DNA of 64,000 nucleotides from contig NZ_JAMXOF010000001.1 in NCBI RefSeq assembly GCF_024055595.1, forward strand, positions 434,001-498,000. Reading direction: 5' to 3'. Of this stretch, positions 51,602 through 60,239 are shown piece after piece. Position numbers and translations under genes: made by a program. This DNA comes from Mucilaginibacter aurantiaciroseus. Its GTDB lineage: Bacteria; Bacteroidota; Bacteroidia; Sphingobacteriales; Sphingobacteriaceae. The notes beneath the pieces are model-generated. The model was given only the letters and a program-made list of their open reading frames with translations. It searched no databases and was not told where the DNA came from. Position 1 is the stretch's first letter. The number at the start of each line of letters is the position of its first letter.

Positions 51602-53167
51602 ATGAACACCATATTATACATCATTATTGGGCTGCTCGCGGGCACCCCAACAGGAATTGTCATAGGGCGTTTCCTGCTACGTAAACTCTTTAAAGACCAG
51701 GAAGTAAATGCTCAGAACAAGGTAAAAAAGATCTTGAAAGACGCTGAGAACAACGCTGAGATACTTAAAAAGAACCGCCAGCTTGAAGCAAAAGAGAAGT
51801 TTTTGCAGATGAAAGCCGAGCATGAGCAGGAAGTAAACGCTAAAAACAACGTATTAAACCAACGCGAGAACGGCATCAAACAAAAAGAGCAATCTTTTAA
51901 CCAGAAGCTGGAAAACATGACCCGCAAGGAAACGGAAGTAGACAACGCGCGTAAAAAACTGGAAGCCCAAACCGATATCCTGATCAAAAAACAGGAAGAG
52001 GTTGACATACTGAAGAACCAGCATGTACAGCAATTGGAGACTATTGCCGGCTTATCAGCAGATGAGGCGCGCGATCAGTTGGTAGACAACCTGCGCGAAG
52101 AAGCACGCAGTAAGGCCATGGCGCAGATCAAGGATATTGTTGACGAAGCTAAGCTAACCGCTACCAAAGAGGCTAAAAAGATCGTTATCCAAACCATCCA
52201 GCGTACCGCTACAGAAAGTGCTATCGAGAACACGGTATCTATCTTCAATATTGAAAATGACGAGATTAAAGGCCGTATCATCGGTCGCGAAGGTCGTAAC
52301 ATCCGTGCGCTGGAAGCAGCAACCGGTATCGAGATCATTGTGGATGACACACCAGAGGCCATTATCCTTTCGGGCTTTGACCCGGTTCGTCGTGAGATCG
52401 CCCGTTTGGCCATGCACCGTTTGGTAACAGACGGACGTATCCACCCGGCACGTATCGAGGAAGTAGTTGCTAAAACCAAAAAGCAGATAGAAGAAGAAAT
52501 TGTTGAGATAGGCGAGCGTACCGTTATCGATTTGGGTATCACCGGGCTTCACCCCGAGTTGATCAGGATGGTAGGGCGTATGCGTTACCGCTCATCATAC
52601 GGGCAAAACCTGTTACAGCACTCGCGCGAGGTAGCAAACTTCTGCGCTACTATGGCAGCAGAACTTGGCTTAAATGTTAAATTGGCTAAACGCGCAGGTT
52701 TACTGCACGATATTGGTAAAGTGCCTGATGATAACCCGGAATTGCCACATGCAATTTTAGGTATGCAGCTTGCCGAGAAATATAAAGAACACCCTGAAGT
52801 TTGTAATGCCATTGGCGCCCACCACGATGAGGTGGAAATGACATCGATGCTATCACCAATAATACAGGTTTGTGACGCTATTTCAGGCGCAAGACCGGGT
52901 GCAAGGCGCGAAGTTGTAGAAGGTTACATCAAGCGCTTAAAAGAGCTTGAAGAGCTTGCATTATCGTACCCCGGTGTCGAAAAAACATTTGCTATACAGG
53001 CAGGCCGCGAATTACGCGTTGTGGTAGAAAGCGAAAAGATTAGTGATGCACAATCAGAGATCTTAGCGGCAGATATCTCCAACCGCATCCAGACAGAAAT
53101 GACCTACCCTGGTCAGATCAAGGTTACCGTGATCAGGGAAACCCGTTCGGTAGCGTTTGCCAAGTAA
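51602..53167 (+). CDS. rny: Ribonuclease Y
   Basis: 521 residues. An N-terminal membrane helix ([20 protein letters not shown]) is followed by a long coiled coil (about 30-200). A KH domain carries [20 protein letters not shown], and an HD domain carries [10 protein letters not shown] with the metal-binding His-Asp and [10 protein letters not shown]. RNase Y is the membrane-bound endonuclease that starts mRNA decay. Full length. The structured RNA lies directly upstream. Confidence 0.97.
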   Translation: MNTILYIIIGLLAGTPTGIVIGRFLLRKLFKDQEVNAQNKVKKILKDAENNAEILKKNRQLEAKEKFLQMKAEHEQEVNAKNNVLNQRENGIKQKEQSFNQKLENMTRKETEVDNARKKLEAQTDILIKKQEEVDILKNQHVQQLETIAGLSADEARDQLVDNLREEARSKAMAQIKDIVDEAKLTATKEAKKIVIQTIQRTATESAIENTVSIFNIENDEIKGRIIGREGRNIRALEAATGIEIIVDDTPEAIILSGFDPVRREIARLAMHRLVTDGRIHPARIEEVVAKTKKQIEEEIVEIGERTVIDLGITGLHPELIRMVGRMRYRSSYGQNLLQHSREVANFCATMAAELGLNVKLAKRAGLLHDIGKVPDDNPELPHAILGMQLAEKYKEHPEVCNAIGAHHDEVEMTSMLSPIIQVCDAISGARPGARREVVEGYIKRLKELEELALSYPGVEKTFAIQAGRELRVVVESEKISDAQSEILAADISNRIQTEMTYPGQIKVTVIRETRSVAFAK

Positions 53168-53187
53168 TTAATAAGAAGCTTATACAG

Positions 53188-53220
53188 GCCCTCCCTCACA
53201 CATAGGAGAGGGCTTTTTTG
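53188..53220 (+). terminator. Terminator of rny
   Basis: GCCCTCCCT pairs with AGGAGAGGGC around CACACAT, with one bulge, followed by TTTTTT. Only 4 bases separate it from the next gene. Confidence 0.7.
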
Positions 53221-53224
53221 TTTT

Positions 53225-53761
53225 ATGGGAAAGCAATATTCAAACATTAAACCTCAGCCGGCCAAACCCGGCGATCAACGCAAGATAGACGTGTACTTTA
53301 AGCGTTTAGATGCCAGCCATCAAAACCCAACCAACCAACTGATGCACTACTTTTTTGTACCGCTGATGGTGCTTGGCATACTGGGCATGGCTTGGGCTAT
53401 CCCCTTCCCGCATATTGGTTTTATAGGTAAGTATAACGGCTACTTTAACTGGGCGTCGTTTATCATTGCGTTCGGTATTTACTACTATTTAAAGATGTCG
53501 CCGCTGTTATCCTACTTCGCGCTATTCTTGTTCTTTGGCTTAAGCTATGGCATTATGCAACTGGAACTTTACGAAAAAACAGGCGGGATAGAGCTAAGCG
53601 TTATCAGCGTAGCCATCCTAATGGTATCCCTTGCAGGCCAGTACATCGGCGGTAAAATAGAGGGCAACGAAAAATCTTTTAACGATGATACCAAACTGGC
53701 GCATATAACACCGCTTTGGGTGTTTTATAAGCTTACGCAGAGGTTTGGGTTGAGATATTAA
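53225..53761 (+). CDS. Mpo1-like (DUF962) membrane protein
   Basis: 178 residues with four membrane segments. The conserved start YFKRLDASHQNPTNQLMHYFFVP contains the HxNPxNxxxH pattern of DUF962; later IGGKIEGNEKS and THIT-like residues (LAHITPLWVFYK) supply other histidines. The yeast member Mpo1 is an iron-dependent dioxygenase acting on 2-hydroxy fatty acids. The bacterial role is not known. Confidence 0.88.
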   Translation: MGKQYSNIKPQPAKPGDQRKIDVYFKRLDASHQNPTNQLMHYFFVPLMVLGILGMAWAIPFPHIGFIGKYNGYFNWASFIIAFGIYYYLKMSPLLSYFALFLFFGLSYGIMQLELYEKTGGIELSVISVAILMVSLAGQYIGGKIEGNEKSFNDDTKLAHITPLWVFYKLTQRFGLRY

Positions 53762-53786
53762 TTAGCTTTCAATCAAAATTAGATTT

Positions 53787-53911
53787 CATTGCCAACTGCT
53801 TTAGCTGACGGAATGTGAAATAAGTTATTTCGGCTTCAACCAAAACTTCGCAATTTCGGCTGAAGCCAATAGCATTTGCTGGTTATCCGTTTGCTAAAGC
53901 AGACGGCAATG
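53787..53911. repeat. CATTGCC-type inverted repeat
   Basis: 25-base arms at 53787-53811 and 53887-53911 match at 21 positions when inverted (CATTGCC, TGCTTTAGC and ACGG / CCGT, GCTAAAGCA and GGCAATG). Inside, GGCTTCA and TGAAGCC form a further arm. Confidence 0.75.
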
Positions 53912-53987
53912 ATTACTTGTCGGCTTCCTGTCCAAAGGTATCGCACTTATAAACGGACGGACAAGGTAATATCAATCAGTTATGCTT

Positions 53988-54062
53988 AGCGATAGCGAAG
54001 CATCTAATAGCCAACATGCATCTTCAATAGTAAAGTTTAATAATAGATCCTTCGCTATCGCT
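53988..54062. repeat. AGCGATAGCGAAG inverted repeat
   Basis: AGCGATAGCGAAG (53988-54000) and CTTCGCTATCGCT (54050-54062) are exact inverted repeats, followed by CAGGATGACAAAG, the tail commonly seen with this dispersed Bacteroidota hairpin. Confidence 0.75.
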
Positions 54063-54083
54063 CAGGATGACAAAGTAAATGGT

Positions 54084-55838
54084 TTACAGGTTCTTCCCCA
54101 ATTTCTCTAACATATCCTGCGGTACTTGTTCCAGGTCTAAAACCAGGAAGCCATCCAGGCAATCGGCAAACTTAGGGTCGATGTTGAAGCTGATGATATG
54201 GGCGTTAAGGGTAAGGTACTGGCGAAGCAGCACAGGCACCTTCATATTATGCGCTTCCACTTCAGATATCAGGTTATCGAGGCCTTTAAACGTATCTCCT
54301 GCCGACATCAGCAGGTCGGTATCTATATTCTCAAAGTTTACTTTAAACTTCTTACGCGGCTTTACATACTGCGCCAACTCATGGTCGAAATGGTTGCGGT
54401 TAATATAATCTACAATAAGCGATTTGCTGAACTGCGAGAAAGAGTTGCTGATGCTTACCGGGCCTATCAGGTAACGGTAGCGCGGGTTATCAATCACAAA
54501 CTTCAGGATGCCTTTCCATAACAGGAACAGGGGCAAAGGCTTCAATTGATATTCCTTACGGATCCATGAGCGGCCAAGCTCCAGGCTTTTCTTAAGCACC
54601 GGGGTAAACTGCTCTTTTATCTTGAACAGCTCGTTAATGTAGAAACCTTTTTTACCTACGCCGTAAAAGATCTCGTCGCCCAAACCAAGGCGGTAGGCGC
54701 CTACTATCATCCTTCCTTCGGTATCCCAAATAAAAAGGTGATGGTAATAAATGTCGTATTCATCAAGGTCGGTGGCTTTATTAGTGCCCTCGCCAACCTC
54801 GCGGAAGGTGATCTCGCGAAGGCGGCCAATCTCGCGGATCACGGTTGGGATCTGAGATGTTGGGGTAATGTATACCTCGTAATTCTTCTCTGTCCAAACC
54901 TTGTAGTTCTCACGCAGTCCATCAATTTCTTTCTCCAACTTAATGGCAGAGATTTCGGGAACTATTGCTTCGGGGAGGCTTTTTATTTTAAAAAGGTTGC
55001 GTGGGTTAAATAGCTTTTTCTCCTCATCCAAGCCTGCACCAAGGGCATAGGTTTTAGCACGAAGGAAGTTAAGTATGCTGGCGCTATTCCGGTTATCGGG
55101 AATATTCTCCACCTTTATAGGCTTGCCGATCCGCAGTTTAATGGTTTGTCCCTGCTTGTTAAATAACTCTGATGGTAGCTTAGCCGTGCGCAGGGCAGGG
55201 TGTATCATACTCAGCAGGTTAAACAGCAGGCCATTATTACCATGGAAATATATGGGCACAACGGGTACCTTAGCCTTGGCGATGATCTTGCCCACAACCG
55301 GATGCCAAAGGCGGTCGGTAACCTCGCGTTTTTCCAGTTTAAAGGTAGATACCTCTCCGGCAGGGAAAATACCTATAGGTGTACCGTTATTCAATAACTC
55401 AAGGGTGTTCTTTAACCCGCTGATGCTAGACGAATGTTCAACGTTCTCGAACGGGTTTACAGCTATAAAGTAATCGCTTAGGTTAGGAATCTTCTTTAAT
55501 AAGAAGTTAGCCATCAGCTTGGCATCGGGCCTTACCATGGTTAGTATTTTAAGCAGGATAAGCCCTTCTATGCCACCATAAGGGTGGTTTGCTAACGCGA
55601 TGAAAGCGCCATCCTTGGGGATGTGCCTCAACTCACGCTCGTCAAATTCGATCTCAATACCACAACCTTTTAAGATAGCGTCCACAAAATCAGGGCCTTG
55701 CTTGGGTTGGGCTTGGGCGAAAAGGTCGTTCACCTGGTTAATTTTCATCAGCTCCATTAACATGGCTGCTAACCCGGGCATTTTAAGGGTGTCCAGCTTG
55801 GTGGCTTTGGCAAACTCTTCGGTGGTTATAATTTTCAT
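54084..55838 (-). CDS. Bifunctional lysophospholipid-type and GNAT acyltransferase (OlsF-like)
   Basis: 584 residues. The N-terminal half (about 60-290) is a PlsC-like O-acyltransferase: the His-box reads IALANHPYGGIEGL and a later block is GIFPAGEVSTFKLEKREVTD. The C-terminal half (about 320-560) is a GNAT-type N-acyltransferase of the hemolysin/OlsB group: FREVGEGTNKATDLDEYDIY and FIWDTEGRMIVGAYRLG. Such fusions make ornithine or glycine lipids: OlsF in Flavobacterium is bifunctional. The exact amino acid is not readable from sequence. Large single gene. Confidence 0.88.
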   Translation of the reverse strand: MKIITTEEFAKATKLDTLKMPGLAAMLMELMKINQVNDLFAQAQPKQGPDFVDAILKGCGIEIEFDERELRHIPKDGAFIALANHPYGGIEGLILLKILTMVRPDAKLMANFLLKKIPNLSDYFIAVNPFENVEHSSSISGLKNTLELLNNGTPIGIFPAGEVSTFKLEKREVTDRLWHPVVGKIIAKAKVPVVPIYFHGNNGLLFNLLSMIHPALRTAKLPSELFNKQGQTIKLRIGKPIKVENIPDNRNSASILNFLRAKTYALGAGLDEEKKLFNPRNLFKIKSLPEAIVPEISAIKLEKEIDGLRENYKVWTEKNYEVYITPTSQIPTVIREIGRLREITFREVGEGTNKATDLDEYDIYYHHLFIWDTEGRMIVGAYRLGLGDEIFYGVGKKGFYINELFKIKEQFTPVLKKSLELGRSWIRKEYQLKPLPLFLLWKGILKFVIDNPRYRYLIGPVSISNSFSQFSKSLIVDYINRNHFDHELAQYVKPRKKFKVNFENIDTDLLMSAGDTFKGLDNLISEVEAHNMKVPVLLRQYLTLNAHIISFNIDPKFADCLDGFLVLDLEQVPQDMLEKLGKNL

Positions 55839-55901
55839 GCTGTGATTAACGCGATAAAAGTCTCAGAAATTACTAATTTAACGGCACTATAGCCATTGAT
55901 A

Positions 55902-56735
55902 ATGAAAACGCAGTTCAAAAATTACATATCCCTTACCAAAAAAGAATGGAACGGTATAGTTGTGCTGCTGGTACTGATTGCCGCTGTGCTTGCGGCCCCA
56001 TATATTTATCAGTTCTATCACAAAGATAATACAATAAATGTAACGGAGTTTAACGCCGATTTTGCAGCGCTAAACCACGCCAATCCACGACTTTTAAACG
56101 GCCCTGAATCACCAAAAACCGACCTGTTTAAGTTCGATCCTAACACTGCATCAACAAAGGACTGGCAATGGCTTGGCATCACCGCAAAACAGGCCGCCGT
56201 CATCAAAAATTACACCACCAAAGGCGGCAGGTTCCGCAAGGCGGAGGACCTGCAAAAAATTTACGGATTGACCAAAGTTGATTACGCCCGCCTGGCACCA
56301 TTCATCATCATCCCGGAGGAGAAAACGAAACCGAATGTAGTGGTAGAATTGAACTCGGCTGACTCTGCAAAACTTACCACCATAAATGGGATAGGAGGCG
56401 CCTTTGCCAAACGCATCTTCTACTACCGCGAACGCTTGGGTGGCTTTACATCTAAGGAACAACTGAAAGAGGTGTTCGGGATTGACGACCTGAAATACGA
56501 TGAGATAAAAGGACAGGTTAAGGTTAATGCAGATCTCATCCGTAAGATCAACATCAACACCGTTACGTTTGACAAGCTAAGGCCGATGCCATACCTCAAC
56601 TACAAGCAGGTGAACGCTATCATCGAATACCGCAACCAGCACGGCAATTACGCTTCCATCCACAATTTAGAGAACATTGCCATTATTGATGCTGATATTT
56701 TGCGTAAAATTGGCCCATATTTAATTTATAAATGA
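55902..56735 (+). CDS. Helix-hairpin-helix domain protein (ComEA-like)
   Basis: 277 residues from ATG 55902. A single N-terminal membrane segment (WNGIVVLLVLIAAVLAAPYI) is followed by repeated helix-hairpin-helix units: DPNTASTKDWQWLGITAKQA, VVELNSADSAKLTTINGIGG and ININTVTFDKLRPMPYLNYK. This suggests DNA binding outside the cytoplasmic membrane, as in ComEA, but a role in DNA uptake is not shown. It overlaps apt by 4 bases (ATGA). Confidence 0.88.
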   Translation: MKTQFKNYISLTKKEWNGIVVLLVLIAAVLAAPYIYQFYHKDNTINVTEFNADFAALNHANPRLLNGPESPKTDLFKFDPNTASTKDWQWLGITAKQAAVIKNYTTKGGRFRKAEDLQKIYGLTKVDYARLAPFIIIPEEKTKPNVVVELNSADSAKLTTINGIGGAFAKRIFYYRERLGGFTSKEQLKEVFGIDDLKYDEIKGQVKVNADLIRKININTVTFDKLRPMPYLNYKQVNAIIEYRNQHGNYASIHNLENIAIIDADILRKIGPYLIYK

Positions 56736-57259
56736 TAGAGCAGCAGATCAAGACCGCTATCCGCGATATTCACGATTTTCCAAAGCCGGGCATCATCTTT
56801 AAAGATATTACCCCAATACTAAAAGACCCCGGGCTTTGTAGCAAAATAAACGATGCCTTTTTAGAAAAGATAAAAGACATGCAGATAGATGCCATTGCAG
56901 GCGTAGAGAGCCGCGGGTTCTTGTTCGGCCTGTCGTTAGCAACCAAACTGGGTGTGCCTTTTATACCGGTGCGTAAAGCAGGTAAGCTGCCCCATACGGT
57001 TAACCAAAAAGTTTACGAACTGGAGTATGGTACGGCCACCATCGAGATCCATACAGATGCCTTTGATCCGGGCGACCGCATCCTGATCCACGACGACCTG
57101 CTGGCTACAGGCGGCACCGTAACGGCCACCAGCGAACTGATCCAGGACATGGGCGGTATTATCGCAGGCTTTAGTTTTGTGGTTGGTTTAAGCTTTTTAA
57201 AGGGGGTAGAAAAAATAAGTCCCATCAGCAAAAACATAATCATATTGGCCGATTATTGA
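56732..57259 (+). CDS. apt: Adenine phosphoribosyltransferase
   Basis: 175 residues. It salvages adenine to AMP with PRPP. The N-terminal KTAIRDIHDFPKPGIIFKDI is typical of APT, as is IAGVESRGFLFG. The PRPP loop is RILIHDDLLATGGTVTA. Full length. The start overlaps the stop of the helix-hairpin-helix gene (ATGA), so the two are co-translated. A terminator follows. Confidence 0.97.
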   Translation: MIEQQIKTAIRDIHDFPKPGIIFKDITPILKDPGLCSKINDAFLEKIKDMQIDAIAGVESRGFLFGLSLATKLGVPFIPVRKAGKLPHTVNQKVYELEYGTATIEIHTDAFDPGDRILIHDDLLATGGTVTATSELIQDMGGIIAGFSFVVGLSFLKGVEKISPISKNIIILADY

Positions 57260-57317
57260 TCTTATACAAAGATACGGATTAATATTCAACCTTATATTTT
57301 TGGTTGTTTAAATCATC

Positions 57318-57352
57318 AAAAACCCTCTAATTTTTAAAATTAGGGGTTTTTT
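57318..57352 (+). terminator. Terminator of apt
   Basis: AAAAACCCTCTAATTTT and AAAATTAGGGGTTTTT pair with one mismatch, ending in T6. Confidence 0.85.
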
Positions 57353-57508
57353 AGGTTATAAAATATTTTTGGCGATTGATATTGATGCGCCATACGGCGA
57401 ATGTGTTTTAATTTCAGCTATTATTTGGCAGCCAATACCAATATGCTGCCGGTGTTAAACAGGCCTAAGGCTGTTTAATAAACCATTGCTAAACCGTACA
57501 ATAATAAC

Positions 57509-59968
57509 ATGAAATTAAATCGCTGTATAGCCATTACTGTAGTTTTTACGGCTTGTGCCCAACTCTTATCTGCCCAAAGCCCAATAAAACAGGTGGGCAA
57601 GGTAACCGCTGTTGCCGTAAACAACCAGGACATTGATATTACTACCGAGAATGCTTTTGTAAAGCTTACCGTGTATAGCCCCAACATCATAAGGTTCCGG
57701 ATGGATAAGCAAAAGCTGGCGACCGATTTCTCATACGCCGTTATTAGCGAGCCGGTTAAAACCAAGGTAAACATCACCCAAAACAATGATGAGATAAACC
57801 TTACCACCGATTCGTTGAAGGTTAACATCCGCAAAAATCCGTACCAGGTAACCTTTAGCACCCTATCGGGCGAGGTGATCAACCAGGATGAAGCCGGCCT
57901 AACTACCTCATGGGTAAATGAAAGCGTTACCACCTATAAGCACATGCAGGATAATGAGCACTTTATTGGCCTGGGTGAAAAAACGGGCCCCCTGGACCGT
58001 AAAGGAAATGCTTACACACACTGGAACAGCGATACCTACGCATACACAACGGGGCAGGATCCTATCTACTCAACCATTCCGTTTTATATAGGTGTGCACC
58101 ACAACGTGCAGTACGGGATATTTTTTGATAACACCTGGCAGTCTGATTTTAACTTCGGCGCCAGCAACAACAGGTTCTCCTCGTTTGGCGCTAAGGGTGG
58201 CGAAATGAATTATTACTTTGTATATAATAGCCACATTGCCGATATCATCAGATCTTACACCTCGCTTACCGGTTTAATGAAACTGCCACCACTTTGGAGC
58301 CTTGGCTACCAGCAAAACCGCTATAGTTACTATCCCGAGGCAGAGGTGATGCGCATTGCCGAAACCCTGCGCGAGAAAAAGATCCCTGCGGATGGTATCA
58401 CCCTGGATATCCACTACATGGATAAATACAAGGTGTTTACCTGGGATGCCAACCGTTTCCCCGACCCAACCGCTATGATCAAAAAGCTGAATAATACCGG
58501 CTTTAAGGTAACCCTGATCGTTGACCCGGGTATTAAAGAAGAAAAAGGCTACGGCGTTTACGAGCGTGGGCTAAAAGAAGATATTTTTGCTAAATATCCC
58601 GATGGTACCAACTACACAGGCCAGGTTTGGCCGGGCTGGTGTAACTTTCCCGATTTTACAAACCCTAAAGGCCGTGCATGGTGGGGCCTCGAACTAAAGA
58701 AATACGCTGCCGAAGGGGTGAGTGGCATCTGGAACGATATGAACGAGTTTAGCACCTGGGGCCAGAAAGCGCCGGATAACATTCTGTTTAATTTTGAAGG
58801 TAAAATGGCATCGCACCCGCAGATCCATAACGTGTACGGTTTAGAAATGATCCGCGCGAGTTATGAAGGCTTTAAGGCAGCGCGCGATAATAAACGCCCG
58901 TTCATTTTAACCCGTTCTGGCTATGCAGGTTTACAACGCTATGCCGCTATCTGGACAGGGGATAACCGTGCCGAGAATGACCACATGCTGTTAGGGGTAA
59001 GGTTAATGAACAGCCTTGGCTTAAGCGGTGTGCCATTTGCAGGTATGGATATTGGTGGTTTTACCGGCGGTGCATCACCATCGTTATACGCCCGCTGGAT
59101 GCAGATCGGCGCGTTTAACCCATACATGCGTAACCACTCGGGCATCAACTCCAAAGCATCAGAGCCATGGGCTTATGGCGAGGAAGTGTTAGAGATAACC
59201 CGTAACTATATTAACCTGCGTTATCGCTTGCTGCCATACCTTTACTCGAGCTTTTACGATGCTACCCAAACCGGCAACCCTATTATGCGCTCGCTTACTA
59301 TTGATTATACGCATGATGAGAACGTGTACAACGGCCAGTACGAAAACCAGTATATGTTTGGTAAAGCATTTTTGGTGTTTCCGTTTGACGGGGTAACCAA
59401 TTATGGTAAGCTATACTTCCCGGCAGGTAAATGGTATAACCTGTACAACGGGCAGGTACAACAGGGGAACCAAAAAGTAGCGCTCGACCTCGGTATCTCT
59501 CAATTACCGGTTTATGTAAAAGAGAGCAGCATTATCCCGATGCAATCGCAAATACAAACCACGGCAGAAAAACCTACCGATACGCTTTATGTGCACGTTT
59601 ACAAAGGCGACGTAAACAATAAGTTTGTTTATTACGAGGATGATGGAGAAAGCTTCGATTATGAAAAAGGTGATTTCTACAAACGTGTTATCACTTACGA
59701 TGCGGCTAAAAAAGCCATCTCGTTTGCAAAAGTGGAAGGCTCTGGAAAATCGAAATTCAATAATATTAAATTATTACTGCATGGCTTTGGCGATAATCCT
59801 GCTATAAAACTTAACGGCAAACAAAGTAAGGTCGAAAACAGCTTCGAAGCTTTAATGACGCCCATTTCAAGGTTCGACCCTACTGGTTTATCAAACCCTG
59901 TTGAGGGCGAAAAGGTAAAAAGCTTACTAATTAAAAATACAAGCGGCCAATTTAGCATCAGCTATTAG
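57509..59968 (+). CDS. Glycoside hydrolase family 31 (alpha-glucosidase type), exported
   Basis: 819 residues with signal peptide (CIAITVVFTACAQLLSAQ). The catalytic nucleophile Asp is in GIWNDMNEFSTWG and the acid/base Asp is in YAAIWTGDNRAENDHM; GLGEKTGPLDRKG and PADGITLDIHYMDKYKVFTW complete the GH31 pattern. N-terminal galactose-mutarotase-like and C-terminal beta domains flank the barrel. Activity is probably on alpha-glucosides, but GH31 also includes alpha-xylosidases. It precedes a SusR-like regulator and a SusC gene, so the context is alpha-glucan use. Confidence 0.94.
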   Translation: MKLNRCIAITVVFTACAQLLSAQSPIKQVGKVTAVAVNNQDIDITTENAFVKLTVYSPNIIRFRMDKQKLATDFSYAVISEPVKTKVNITQNNDEINLTTDSLKVNIRKNPYQVTFSTLSGEVINQDEAGLTTSWVNESVTTYKHMQDNEHFIGLGEKTGPLDRKGNAYTHWNSDTYAYTTGQDPIYSTIPFYIGVHHNVQYGIFFDNTWQSDFNFGASNNRFSSFGAKGGEMNYYFVYNSHIADIIRSYTSLTGLMKLPPLWSLGYQQNRYSYYPEAEVMRIAETLREKKIPADGITLDIHYMDKYKVFTWDANRFPDPTAMIKKLNNTGFKVTLIVDPGIKEEKGYGVYERGLKEDIFAKYPDGTNYTGQVWPGWCNFPDFTNPKGRAWWGLELKKYAAEGVSGIWNDMNEFSTWGQKAPDNILFNFEGKMASHPQIHNVYGLEMIRASYEGFKAARDNKRPFILTRSGYAGLQRYAAIWTGDNRAENDHMLLGVRLMNSLGLSGVPFAGMDIGGFTGGASPSLYARWMQIGAFNPYMRNHSGINSKASEPWAYGEEVLEITRNYINLRYRLLPYLYSSFYDATQTGNPIMRSLTIDYTHDENVYNGQYENQYMFGKAFLVFPFDGVTNYGKLYFPAGKWYNLYNGQVQQGNQKVALDLGISQLPVYVKESSIIPMQSQIQTTAEKPTDTLYVHVYKGDVNNKFVYYEDDGESFDYEKGDFYKRVITYDAAKKAISFAKVEGSGKSKFNNIKLLLHGFGDNPAIKLNGKQSKVENSFEALMTPISRFDPTGLSNPVEGEKVKSLLIKNTSGQFSISY

Positions 59969-60000
59969 TTTTTAATAGATTTTAGCAATTTATATAGTAA

Positions 60001-60034
60001 CCCGCATCTTATTTTTAAGATGCGGGCTTTTTTA
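60001..60034 (+). terminator. Terminator of the GH31 gene
   Basis: CCCGCATCTTA (60001-60011) and TAAGATGCGGG (60016-60026) form a perfect 11-bp stem, followed by CTTTTTTT. Confidence 0.9.
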
Positions 60035-60239
60035 TTAGTGTATTTGCAAAAGTACACACTGTTTAAAATTTTTGGTTGATTATTGCTAATATTACGTTTA
60101 GGAGAGTTAGTAGTTATTCTATAAAAACTGAACATTTATCGCAGTTAAAAGGGTTGAATATTTAACTTTATGCTTTTTTGCAAGTATAATTTTAGGACTT
60201 AATTAAAGTGTTAATTGTATTCCCTGTTATAATTTAAAT

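Larger units (their letters stand above)
53762..54083. other. Convergent gap with three different repeats
   Basis: 322 bases between convergent genes. It holds the CATTGCC-type inverted repeat (53787-53911), a decayed GTCC-type piece (about 53915-53965) and the AGCGATAGCGAAG inverted repeat (53988-54062). No gene or clear terminator seen. Confidence 0.65.
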
